DNA of 62,082 nucleotides from Nostoc paludosum FACHB-159 (GTDB lineage: Bacteria > Cyanobacteriota > Cyanobacteriia > Cyanobacteriales > Nostocaceae): NCBI RefSeq assembly GCF_014698835.1, contig NZ_JACJTU010000044.1, forward strand, positions 1-62,082, given 5' to 3'. Positions 8,868 through 17,600 of this stretch are shown in pieces (within the stretch, counting starts at the first letter, position 1; each line of letters starts with the position of its first letter). The position numbers and the translations under genes were made by a program. Below the pieces are notes generated by a model, which did not search any database, was not told where the DNA came from, and worked only from the letters and a program-made list of their open reading frames with translations.

Positions 8868-11169
8868 GGGTAGTTCTGCGATCAACACTCCACAATCGGA
8901 TCGAAGCGTCTTCGCCAGCACTCGCCAGCAGTTGACCATCGGGGCTGAAGCGGACTGAAGTCACCCCGCCCGTGTGACCTGGCAAAACTGCCAGACAGGT
9001 GCCGTCTTGGGCATTCCAGAGCCGAATCGTCTGGTCATCGCTGCCACTCGCCAGCAGTTGACCATCGGGGCTGTTCGCATTGCGTTGCGGAGCAAAGGCG
9101 ATCGTCCAAACTCGATGAGAATGACCCCGCAGTGTGTTGAGACAGGTTCCAGGGCGATGGCTAGAATCACTTGCTGTATCCAGGTTTGCAGAACTGGATT
9201 GCTCAAGAGCGAGGCTCTGCACATCCCACAACCGAATCAGCCAGTCATGGCTGCAACTGGCGAGCGTTTTTCCGTCGGGACTGAAGGTGACCGCCCAGAT
9301 CCAGCCCGCATGTCCCTGCACTGTCAAAACCGGTTGACCATCGACCACGCGCCACAGGTAAATCTTACCGTCCAAATCGCCGATCGCCAGCAGACTACCA
9401 TCTGGGTTGAAACTGACTGACATGACGCTACTTAAGGTCTCTGCAAACACAGATGTGGTTAGATCGGCGTTGCGAAAATTGACACCCGCCAAGTTGACCT
9501 GCCGCAAGTCGGCTTGCCATACAGCTAGCTCCGACAAATCACAGCCTCGTAAATTGCTTTGCAAATGCACCAGCAGATTGAGGAGATTACCAGCAAGATA
9601 ATTGGGCTGTGGTGCTTGCTTTTGCTGTTCCAACAGGTTTTTTAATTGCTGTTCAAGGGTTTGTGAATTGCCAAACTGAAGCTGCAATTGTTCAGCGATC
9701 GGCTCCAGAATCAATCGTTTTTGCATCTCTCGCACGTAGTCTTTTGCCTGGGCTTTGATCAGGGCATGGCTTTTGAGACGCTCTGGCGATTGGCTGGCAA
9801 TTTCCCAAAAGATGCACTGCACGAGTTCGTCGGTGGCATACTCCATCACAACGGGCTGGAGAAAAAAACGATCGCTCTCCTTTTCGATGAGCGATCGCCG
9901 CAATAACGACTGCATTGCATCTGGTAGTCTGCGCCTAGAAGCCTGAGTTACCAAATCCTGGTTCAACTTGGAAAGCGAGACAGGTTCCCGATTAATCGCT
10001 AACTCAAACAGCATTTCCTGCTCAATCTCACTCAGGCGATCGAACTGGTGCTGGAGCAAGTCGCGAATATCATCAAAGACCGCAAATCCCTGCTGTACAT
10101 AGTTCAATATTTCAGCAATGCTACCACTAAAGAGATCCTGGGTTGTGGCAGCCACCAGCTTCAGCGCCAGGGGGTTGCCACCGTAATGGGTGACTAATCG
10201 CTCCCATTCTGAGTCGGTTCCCGCGAAGTTTCCTTTACAGCGAAATAGTTTTTGTCCTGCTTCTGGGTTCAGTCCTTTGAGTAGGAATGTTCTGACTGCT
10301 TGCTGTTCGCCTTCCAGTGGCACAATCTCTCTAGGCTTTTCCCGACTGGTAAGCAGCAAGCAACTCTGATGGGGAACTCCCCCAATCTCCTTGAATAGCT
10401 GACCATACCTCTCATAGCCTGCTCTATACTGTGCCGATTGTCCGGCACTCAGAATCGTCTCGACATTGTCCAGAATCAGCAAACAGCGCTTTTGACGCAA
10501 CCCCGACCTCAGCTTCAGCAGTTTCCCATCCAGGCTGCTTGGCACAGCGACATCCTCTCCCTGTGCCCGCAATAGCAGCGGCAACACTGTCTCTAACCAC
10601 TCTTCAAACGGTGGGGCATTTTGCAGCGATCGCCACACCACCACATCAAACTTGGTTTGAATCTGCTGCACCAGTTTGGCAGCTAGGGTACTTTTACCGA
10701 TTCCACCAATCCCCAGCAATGCCACGACCCGACAGCGTTCTGCCACAATCCATTGCTCCAGGGTCTGTAGTTCTCCAGTTCGCCCACAAAACTGGGTTAT
10801 ATCCATCGCCTCTCCCCAGTCAGCCCAGACAGTAGCGGTGGCTAGAGGTGAGGCAGTTGGTTGTTCAATAGCTAGAGTCTGGGTTTGGGTGGCATTAATC
10901 AGCGATCGCCGCCACTGATGTTCTAATGCCCCGCGAAAGTTAGTTTTACTGACGGGTTCCCCGCAGGCTTGCTCCAGCAGGTTCCAAAGTTTGGGGCCGA
11001 CGTTGCGCTTGATATAGCTGAGCGAGTAGCCAGACAATTCAGCAATTTGCTCGTAGGTTTGCTTTTGCAGGGCACCCAGAAGAATGGCGACTTCTACTTC
11101 ATTGAGCCGTCTACCTGCTTTGGCGAAGACAACGGAATTAGCAACATGCAAGGCATCTTCTAAATCCAT
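8842..11169 (-). CDS. STAND (NB-ARC) ATPase with WD40 repeats, C-terminally truncated
   Basis: Domain order in 775 residues: an N-terminal helix-turn-helix-like domain (1–85, as in vWA-MoxR-associated cyanobacterial proteins); an NB-ARC/STAND ATPase with P-loop GIGGIGKST at 153–161 and Walker B CLLILDNVETI near 229–239; a helical middle; a pentapeptide-like stretch (LRGCDLSELAVWQADLRQ); and four WD40 units (GHAGWIWAVTFSPDG, SDDQTIRLW and others). STAND proteins act as ATP-driven switches in signalling or defence, with the WD40 part as sensor. Relatives usually have seven or more blades. Here the protein ends at TTLKTLQGRS where the transposase fragment joins, so the sensor is probably incomplete. 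Base composition is GC-richer than most of the window. Confidence 0.85.
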   Translation of the reverse strand: MDLEDALHVANSVVFAKAGRRLNEVEVAILLGALQKQTYEQIAELSGYSLSYIKRNVGPKLWNLLEQACGEPVSKTNFRGALEHQWRRSLINATQTQTLAIEQPTASPLATATVWADWGEAMDITQFCGRTGELQTLEQWIVAERCRVVALLGIGGIGKSTLAAKLVQQIQTKFDVVVWRSLQNAPPFEEWLETVLPLLLRAQGEDVAVPSSLDGKLLKLRSGLRQKRCLLILDNVETILSAGQSAQYRAGYERYGQLFKEIGGVPHQSCLLLTSREKPREIVPLEGEQQAVRTFLLKGLNPEAGQKLFRCKGNFAGTDSEWERLVTHYGGNPLALKLVAATTQDLFSGSIAEILNYVQQGFAVFDDIRDLLQHQFDRLSEIEQEMLFELAINREPVSLSKLNQDLVTQASRRRLPDAMQSLLRRSLIEKESDRFFLQPVVMEYATDELVQCIFWEIASQSPERLKSHALIKAQAKDYVREMQKRLILEPIAEQLQLQFGNSQTLEQQLKNLLEQQKQAPQPNYLAGNLLNLLVHLQSNLRGCDLSELAVWQADLRQVNLAGVNFRNADLTTSVFAETLSSVMSVSFNPDGSLLAIGDLDGKIYLWRVVDGQPVLTVQGHAGWIWAVTFSPDGKTLASCSHDWLIRLWDVQSLALEQSSSANLDTASDSSHRPGTCLNTLRGHSHRVWTIAFAPQRNANSPDGQLLASGSDDQTIRLWNAQDGTCLAVLPGHTGGVTSVRFSPDGQLLASAGEDASIRLWSVDRRTTLKTLQGRS

Positions 11170-11312
11170 CGTCTTTTACTCCATTAATGGTAGTGGACTG
11201 ATTTTATCATCAGTTGAGGTGAACTTTTTGTTTTGAACACGACCAGACTAAAGCTTTGGCAAGAGAGGGGATTCAGCTAAATCAAATCAAACTCGATCGC
11301 GAAAAAGTTCAC

Positions 11313-11471
11313 TTATACTTTATTTAGCTTTGTCCTATTGACCTCAAAAGTAGTGAATTTATAGGCAACGACAAACTCAAAAAACTTTTCTAATGTAGTG
11401 ACATCAGGTTCAAAGGTGCGAGGGAAAGGACATAGCAAACCGCTCACTCCTAGTCGCCTGATAACCTTCAC
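11313..11471 (-). CDS. Possible small protein or gene remnant
   Basis: A 52-codon frame opens at GTG 11471 and includes GLLCPFPRTFEPDVTTLEKF followed by FEFVVAYKF. It looks protein-like, but I do not recognise it and see no convincing ribosome binding site. It could be the tail of a lost gene. The rest of 11170–11536 shows nothing further except the likely promoter area of the SDR gene. Confidence 0.25.
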   Translation of the reverse strand: MKVIRRLGVSGLLCPFPRTFEPDVTTLEKFFEFVVAYKFTTFEVNRTKLNKV

Positions 11472-11572
11472 AATTCCCTGATTTCTAGCAGTAACTCAGT
11501 TCTACAATCCCAGTCCCCGATCGCTAAACTAAGTTTTTGCTGCAAGGGATTCACTATGAAAGGAGATTCAGT

Positions 11573-12328
11573 ATGAAGATTGTCGTTATTGGTGGCACTG
11601 GACTCATTGGAACAAAACTCGTGAACAATCTGCGTCAGCTTGGTCATGAGGTCGTGGCAGCATCACCCAGATTGGGCATTAACACCATCACTGGTGAGGG
11701 GCTGGCTGAGGCGCTTGTAGGTACTCAAGTGGTCGTGGATGTGGCGAACTCGCCTTCGTTCGAGGACAAGGCAGTTTTAGAGTTCTTTGAGACATCCGGT
11801 CGTAACCTACTTGCCGCAGAAGCTGGCGCTGGCGTGGGACATCATGTGGCACTGTCGGTCGTCAATGCCGATCGCTTGCCCGACAGCGGCTACATGCGGG
11901 CAAAGGTTGCTCAAGAAAAGCTGATCGAAGACTCCAAGATTCCTTATTCGATCCTCCGCGCAACACAGTTCTTCGAGTTTCTCAGCGCTATCGCCCAATC
12001 GAGCACTGACGGGCAAACAGTTCGCTTGTCACCTGCCCTTATACAGCCGATCGCATCGGATGACGTTGCCGCTGCACTGACCAAAATCACCGTTGGGGAA
12101 CCCTTGAACAGCACGATCGAGGTGGCTGGCCCCGAAAAATTCCGTCTGGACGAACTTGTCCAACGCTTCTTGAGCGCAAACAACGACACACGCAAGGTGG
12201 TTACAGACATCCACGCCCGCTACTTCGGCATCGAGCTAAACGATCGCTCCCTCACCCCTGGCGACAATCCACGCATTGGGGCGACGAACTTCGCTCAGTG
12301 GCTTGGTCACCAAGCTAAAGCAGCCTAG
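11573..12328 (+). CDS. NmrA-like SDR oxidoreductase
   Basis: The start is set at ATG 11573, six bases after AAAGGAGA; the longer frame from 11537 adds residues without family character. The protein (251 residues) opens with a dinucleotide-binding motif (VVIGGTGLIGTKLVNNLRQ). It keeps the atypical-SDR layout with HVALSVVNAD, RAKVAQEKLI and SILRATQFFEF. A classical YxxxK is not evident; the spacing resembles NmrA/SDR_a5-like redox sensors or reductases acting on small molecules. Substrate unknown. The gene is followed 190 bp downstream by a secreted cupin on the same strand, and both share GC-rich composition. Confidence 0.85.
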   Translation: MKIVVIGGTGLIGTKLVNNLRQLGHEVVAASPRLGINTITGEGLAEALVGTQVVVDVANSPSFEDKAVLEFFETSGRNLLAAEAGAGVGHHVALSVVNADRLPDSGYMRAKVAQEKLIEDSKIPYSILRATQFFEFLSAIAQSSTDGQTVRLSPALIQPIASDDVAAALTKITVGEPLNSTIEVAGPEKFRLDELVQRFLSANNDTRKVVTDIHARYFGIELNDRSLTPGDNPRIGATNFAQWLGHQAKAA

Positions 12329-12521
12329 AACGTCTACAGAAACCGGGTTCCTTCTGGTAAACCGATCAAATTTGATAGCGGCATTCATGAGAAACCCGAT
12401 TTCTAGCAACTGCTTTTTGTCCGTCGTGATGCAGTAACCGACGGGAGTCCGACAGGTTTAATTTTAGCTGAATCCACCTTTCACCATTTTGCCGATTACA
12501 ACTGGAACAAGGAGAACCCAA

Positions 12522-12971
12522 ATGTTCACGAAATTCCTCCACAGAGTTGCATTCGCAGCACTCTCCATATTCGCAGCTTTTTTCGTATTCACAGCACTCC
12601 CTGTATTCGCAGCTTCAGCCGATGACGTTTCTACTGAGTCCAAGATAACGCTAGTTTTTGATCGCGCCCTTCCAAATGTACCCGGCAAGAGTATGAAAGG
12701 CGTGCTAGTCGAATACCAGCCGGGTGGCTCGAATCCCGCGCATACCCATCCAGACTCAGCTTTCATCTATGCAACGGTTCTGGAGGGGGCAATTCGTAGC
12801 AAAGTCAATGAAGAGCCGGAAAAGGTGTATCACGCTGGCGAGAGCTGGGCCGAAGTACCTGGCGATCATCATGCTGTCAGTGCAAATAACAGTAGTACTG
12901 AACCCGCACGCCTGCTGGCTGTCTTTGTCGTCGATACCAATGAAAAGAACCTGGTCAGGAACGACAAATAG
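12522..12971 (+). CDS. Secreted single-domain cupin
   Basis: ATG 12522 follows AAGGAGA at good spacing; the frame from 12489 would put extra residues before the signal peptide. Residues 1–33 are a signal peptide (FAALSIFAAFFVFTALPVFA, cleavage near AAS). The mature domain is a small cupin: motif 1 has GGSNPAHTHPDSAFIYATVLEG, with His ligands; motif 2 has PGDHHAVSANNS. This architecture fits periplasmic cupins of unknown substrate. It may be co-transcribed with the upstream SDR, though the gap is large. Family certain, function open. Confidence 0.85.
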   Translation: MFTKFLHRVAFAALSIFAAFFVFTALPVFAASADDVSTESKITLVFDRALPNVPGKSMKGVLVEYQPGGSNPAHTHPDSAFIYATVLEGAIRSKVNEEPEKVYHAGESWAEVPGDHHAVSANNSSTEPARLLAVFVVDTNEKNLVRNDK

Positions 12972-13062
12972 TGGAACGCAAAATTACACATCTTAGGGTC
13001 TGAGTAAGCAGGGAGTTATCCCGCTATGTCTTATCCAGCATTTATAAATTCAAGGAGGATTT

Positions 13063-13260
13063 ATGACTGTTCAAGCAAAACCACAAACGTTAAACATTTT
13101 GGAAGTTGCAGATTTCCCTCAAATCGAAGCAAGAAGTTTGACGGTACAATTGGAGTTGATTCTTCTTTTCGGTACATGGTTACTTCCGATACACAGTCCT
13201 GGGACTGACCACTGTGATGCAAGGATTTTGGGCTATTTTACCTTCTTCTCTGGCACCTGA
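13063..13260 (+). CDS. Short ORF with good RBS, possibly a frameshifted gene
   Basis: ATG 13063 lies six bases after AAGGAGG, an excellent ribosome binding site. The 65-residue product begins MTVQAKPQTLNILEVADFPQ. After about residue 45 it looks less natural, while another frame becomes protein-like (VLGLTTVMQGFWAILPSS, from about 13192). This suggests a single frameshift in a gene I cannot name. The remainder of 13261–13559 shows nothing. Confidence 0.3.
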   Translation: MTVQAKPQTLNILEVADFPQIEARSLTVQLELILLFGTWLLPIHSPGTDHCDARILGYFTFFSGT

Positions 13261-13559
13261 ATATACTTCTAGGGTCTTTTCATCCAGAGACTGTCACTTT
13301 TTCTTGATTTTTCAGCAAGCCCTAAGTAAGTGTGAGATTAAAATGCCTCGTCTCATCTGCCATTTTTAGCTACTTATGATTAATAAACGATAAAGATCGG
13401 GTCAAAAAAGCAGAAATAGCACTTCTAATCAATTTTTCAGCCATTCCTTCGCAAGAACAGTGCAAGACAATGGCGACTGTAATCCTTTATAGATAAAGCT
13501 TTGAAGTCAGAAAGAACTACCATTGCTTAATTTTTGCTTACTGCTGCTAAATTCCATAG

Positions 13560-13586
13560 AAAAAACCCTCATAAACACTATGAGGG
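13560..13586 (-). terminator. Rho-independent terminator after rbp–rpsU
   Basis: On the minus strand CCCTCATA and TATGAGGG form an 8-bp stem around a 5-base loop, followed by six T (13565–13560). It lies 26 bp beyond the rpsU stop and so closes the rbp–rpsU transcription unit. Confidence 0.85.
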
Positions 13587-13611
13587 CATTCATTTATATC
13601 TATTTCAGTTC

Positions 13612-13802
13612 TCAAGTGCGGAAACGTCTTTTACCCTGCTTTTGCAAGGCTTGTTTTTTGCGCTTGGATTTTTCAATTGGTGTTTCAAAGTGACGATGCT
13701 TCCTCATGTCTTGAAAAATTCCAGACGAGTGAAACTTCTCGTTTAAATCGGCGTAACGCTGACTCAAGATGTTCGTTTTCACCCACTATATATTTGGGTC
13801 AT
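13612..13802 (-). pseudogene. rpsU: 30S ribosomal protein S21 with two frameshifts
   Basis: AGGAGAGA precedes ATG 13802, but the frame stops after MTQIYSG. One base on, the next frame reads VGENEHLESALRRFKREVS. After a second single-base shift near 13730, the third frame reads GIFQDMRKHRHFETPIEKSK and continues through KKQALQKQGKRRFRT to the stop at 13614. Together these make a full-length S21 (about 62 residues) interrupted by two one-base insertions. S21 binds the 30S subunit near the 3' end of 16S rRNA. Cyanobacteria often carry an rpsU just after an RRM gene, exactly as here. Either this copy is dead and another serves the cell, or the assembly has errors. Confidence 0.8.
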
Positions 13803-13871
13803 TCTCTCCTAGTCAATTGACTTCATCAATGGTCTAAAAATTCGCCTTCTCTTTCAATACGGTTTCAAAGC

Positions 13872-14180
13872 TTAGTAGCGTCCGCGTCCACCGCCACCAC
13901 CATATCCGCCTCGGTTGCCACCAGAAGAACCTCTGTCTTCTCTGGGTTTAGCTTTGTTAACTTTGAGGTCACGACCCATCCATTCAGCGCCATCAAGACC
14001 ATTAATAGCAGCATCTTCTTCTGCATCTGTTCCCATTTCCACGAAAGCGAAGCCGCGCGGACGACCTGTTTCCCGGTCTGTAGGTACTTGAACCCGTTTT
14101 ACAGTACCATATTCAGCAAAAACACCTCTAATATCATCTTCCGTAACTTGGTAAGAGAGGTTGCCTACATAAATTGACAT
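13872..14180 (-). CDS. RRM RNA-binding protein (Rbp family, Gly-rich tail)
   Basis: The start is ATG 14180, eight bases after GGAG; the frame from 14252 adds residues outside the family. The 102-residue product has a single RNA recognition motif: RNP2 IYVGNL at residues 3–8 and RNP1 RGFAFVEM near 46–53. A glycine/arginine tail follows (GGNRGGYGGGGGRGRY). These are the cold-inducible Rbp proteins of cyanobacteria, implicated in RNA binding and mRNA localisation. Downstream is an rpsU copy (frameshifted here), the classic rbp–rpsU arrangement. The 5' leader contains AT-rich sequence but no box that I can identify. Confidence 0.92.
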   Translation of the reverse strand: MSIYVGNLSYQVTEDDIRGVFAEYGTVKRVQVPTDRETGRPRGFAFVEMGTDAEEDAAINGLDGAEWMGRDLKVNKAKPREDRGSSGGNRGGYGGGGGRGRY

Positions 14181-14639
14181 CAATTTTCTCCAAAATAAAA
14201 GCGCGTGTAGAGATTTAAATTTCGGAGAAAAGTCTGTAAATACTAAAAACAAACACTGCCACCGAATTAACTCTCATTTTTAGGATGACATAGAAGCCAA
14301 CTCTGTGCATCCAATGAAAGGTTAACAGATGGTTAACCAGTAATGTGATGATGTGGGTGCGATCGCTTCATTTTAACTCAATGCCAGAAACTCATCTGTT
14401 AGATGTACTAATGGCGATCGCCGATGCCCTGATGACTATTGCCCAGCAATATAGTTGTCATTTAAGTGTACTTACGTCATATCATTGAAGTAACCTGGTG
14501 CTTTTCCTCCTGAAATCTGGCAACAGTATCAGTTTCTTGGTTGAACTGAGGCAGTCTGCTGTTGAGCCTGCTCAAACGATCGCTCAACTCCTGCTTAATT
14601 GAGTGTTGTTCAAAGAAGCATTGAATCCCCATAAAATTT
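14181..14639. other. Intergenic region, no supported gene
   Basis: It holds the divergent upstream regions of rbp and the CheB/CheR gene. A short plus-strand reading (LLDVLMAIADALMTIAQQ, near 14400–14455) looks protein-like but lacks a start and an end. A 51-codon minus-strand frame from 14632 has no ribosome binding site. Two HIP1-type sites are present. Confidence 0.4.
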
Positions 14640-17600
14640 ATGTCTGCTGAGTCACCCGTCCCCAACAATTCATCCGACTCACTCCCCGTCAAACCAGACT
14701 CAGAGCCAAATCAGCCATCCCAAACCGATGCTCGTTTTCCAGTGGTGGGAATTGTCGCTTCTGCTGGCGGGCTAGAGGCATTTACGGAACTGATCCGCCA
14801 TTTGCCAACGGATACGGGCATGGCGTTTGTGCTAATTCAGCATTTGTCTCCTGAGTATGAAAGCCTGCTGTCGGAAATTTTGGGCAGAGTGACTACCATG
14901 CCTGTGTGTCAGGTGCAAGACCAGATGCGGGTTGAGCCAAACGCGGTCTATGTGATTCCGCCCAATGCCCAAATGACCTTGGTCGATGGCATTCTGCGGC
15001 TCGCGCCCCGGCAGAAAAGTAAGGGCAAATATTTGCCCGCCGACATCTTTTTTGAGTCGTTAGCGACCGATCGCGGCAACAAAGCGATCGCCGTTGTGCT
15101 GTCGGGGATGGATGGAGACGGTGCTGAAGGGGTGAAAGCCGTCAAGATTGCTGGGGGTGTCACCTTTGCCGAATCTAATGCCACGGCGCAATTTAACAGT
15201 ATGCCCAATACGGCGGTTGCAACTGGCAATGTGGATTTTGTGTTGTCGCCGCCAGCCATCGCTAAAGAACTGAGCAATCTCAGTCGCAACCCCTTTTTAG
15301 GGCAATCAGAGCCATTGTCGCTCATTCAGAAGTTACCCCCAAAACCGGGTGATCCCCTGAGCCGAATTTTTTCCCTCCTCCGCACGACAACTGGCGTTGA
15401 CTTTACCGAATACAAACCGGCATCACTGGAGCGCCGCATCCAGAGGCGGATAATGCTGTATAAGCTGGATAGTCTGGCAGCATACGCTGAATATTTGCAA
15501 ACACACGGGGACGAAATTCAAGCTCTGTACGAAGAAATTCTCATCCATGTGACCAGTTTCTTTCGCGATCCCCACGTCTTTGAAAAATTGAAGACCCAGA
15601 TTTTCCCCATAATCAGCCAAAATAAAGCCAGCGATGTGCCGCTGCGGATTTGGGTGGCTGGCTGTTCCACTGGGGAAGAAGTCTACTCACTCGCCATCTG
15701 CTTGTTAGAGTTTTTCAGCGATCGCGCCACCGTGCCGTCGATTCAGATTTTTGCCACCGATATTAGCGAAACAGCCATTAGCAAAGCCCGAACAGGCTTC
15801 TACCTAGAAAGCCAGATGGAAGGCGTTTCACTGGAGCGTAAAAGTCGGTTCTTTGTCCCCCAGGCAGAGGGTGGCTATCAAATCAGCAGTACCATTCGTG
15901 AATTGTGTGTGTTTGCCCATCATAATTTATGCGACGACCCCCCGTTCTCGAATCTCGATCTGATTAGCTGTCGCAACGTGCTGATTTATTTATCTGATAG
16001 CCTGCAAGAGCGCATCATGGCGCTGTTTCATTACAGTCTCAACTTAACGGGCTATTTGGTGTTGGGTACGGCAGAAAGCGTCAAAGCTGCCTCAAATTTG
16101 TTTGCGCCCGTGGATGAAGCCTGCAAAATCTATGCCCGAAAATTGAGCTTATCTAATCGCTTATTTGCGTTTACAGCCACTTCTGGGCGCGTCCCCAGTC
16201 TCCATAATCCGCAGCCCATCCCAGAAAACTTTTCCATTCCCTTTGATTTAGCCAGAGAAGTTGACCAACTGATCGCCAATCGCTATATGCCGCTATCGGT
16301 CGTGGTCGATGAACAGATGCAGATATTACAGGTGCGCGGAGACCTCGATCTTTACCTAAAGTTGACCCCTAGCAGCACGGAGCTAAACCTGCTGTCTATG
16401 GCACGCGAAGGGCTGGTAACACCCCTTCGCACCGCCCTGTATCAGGCTCAGACAGAGAACGTGCTGGTACGGCAGGAAGACATTCAAATGGAACAGGGTG
16501 AGCGAACGCGGCTGAATCTGGAGGTGCTGCCATTTCGCCCAGCCCAGACGAACACACTCTATTTTGTGGTGCTTTTTAATCCCATCTCGCCCTCTACCCC
16601 TGCCTCTAACACGTTCACCAGTGCCGCAACGGTAGAAAACTTGGAGCCATCGGACTTAGCGCGTGAGCTTGTAACGCTGCGTCAGGCGCTGTCTGCTGCC
16701 ACCCAACGCGAACTCTCAGCCCAAGCGCATCTGCAAGCGGTGATTCAGGAGCAAAACCAACTCAACCAAAACTTACGCATAGCGAATGAAGAGATCCTAT
16801 CGACCAATGAGGAACTACAAAGCACAAATGAAGAACTGAAAACGGCGAAGGAAGAAATTCAAGCCACCAATGAAGAACTCTCGACGACCAATGAAGAACT
16901 GCGGAGTCGGAATCTGCAACAAAATCGAGACAATAGCGATCTCAACAACTTTATCGCCAGCATTAATATCCCAATTGTGATGCTGACGAATGACTTAAGG
17001 ATTCGCCGCTTTACACCAACCGCCCAGCGACTGTTCAATTTCATCCCCACCGATATCGGACGACCCTTGACTGACCTGCATGGCAATCTTGACGTTTCCC
17101 AGCTAGAACCAATGATTTTAGAAGTGTTGGAAACACTCAATACGAAAGAACAGGAGATCCAAACAGCAGCCGGATACTGGTATAGCATCCGCATTCGCCC
17201 CTATCGTACCATTGAAAACCAAATTGACGGTGTGACAATGGTGCTACAGGATATTGATGCCCTCAAACGCTACACCGCCAGCCTAGAGAGCGCTCGCAAC
17301 TATGCAGAAACCATCATTGAGACGGTGCAAATCCCGCTAGTTGTGCTGGACGCTGATTTCCGGGTGAATACCGCAAATCGATCGTTTTACCAGACATTCC
17401 AGGTTTCTGAACCTGAAACCATCCATACGTTGCTGTTTGAATTAGGCAATGGGCAGTGGGATATTCCCGAACTGCGATCGATGTTAAACGGTATTCTGGC
17501 GGGTGAGCCTGCGGAGCAGGATTTTGAGGTCAATCATGATTTCGAGCAGATTGGGCATAAAAATATGCTGCTCAATGCGTGCAAACTGCACCAAGAAGAC

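Noticed and set aside
13534..13746. Plus-strand ORF of 70 codons
   Set aside because: It is antisense to the rpsU pseudogene and its terminator.
14477..14692. Minus-strand ORF of 71 codons overlapping the CheB/CheR start
   Set aside because: No ribosome binding site, overlaps a certain gene, and no recognisable pattern.
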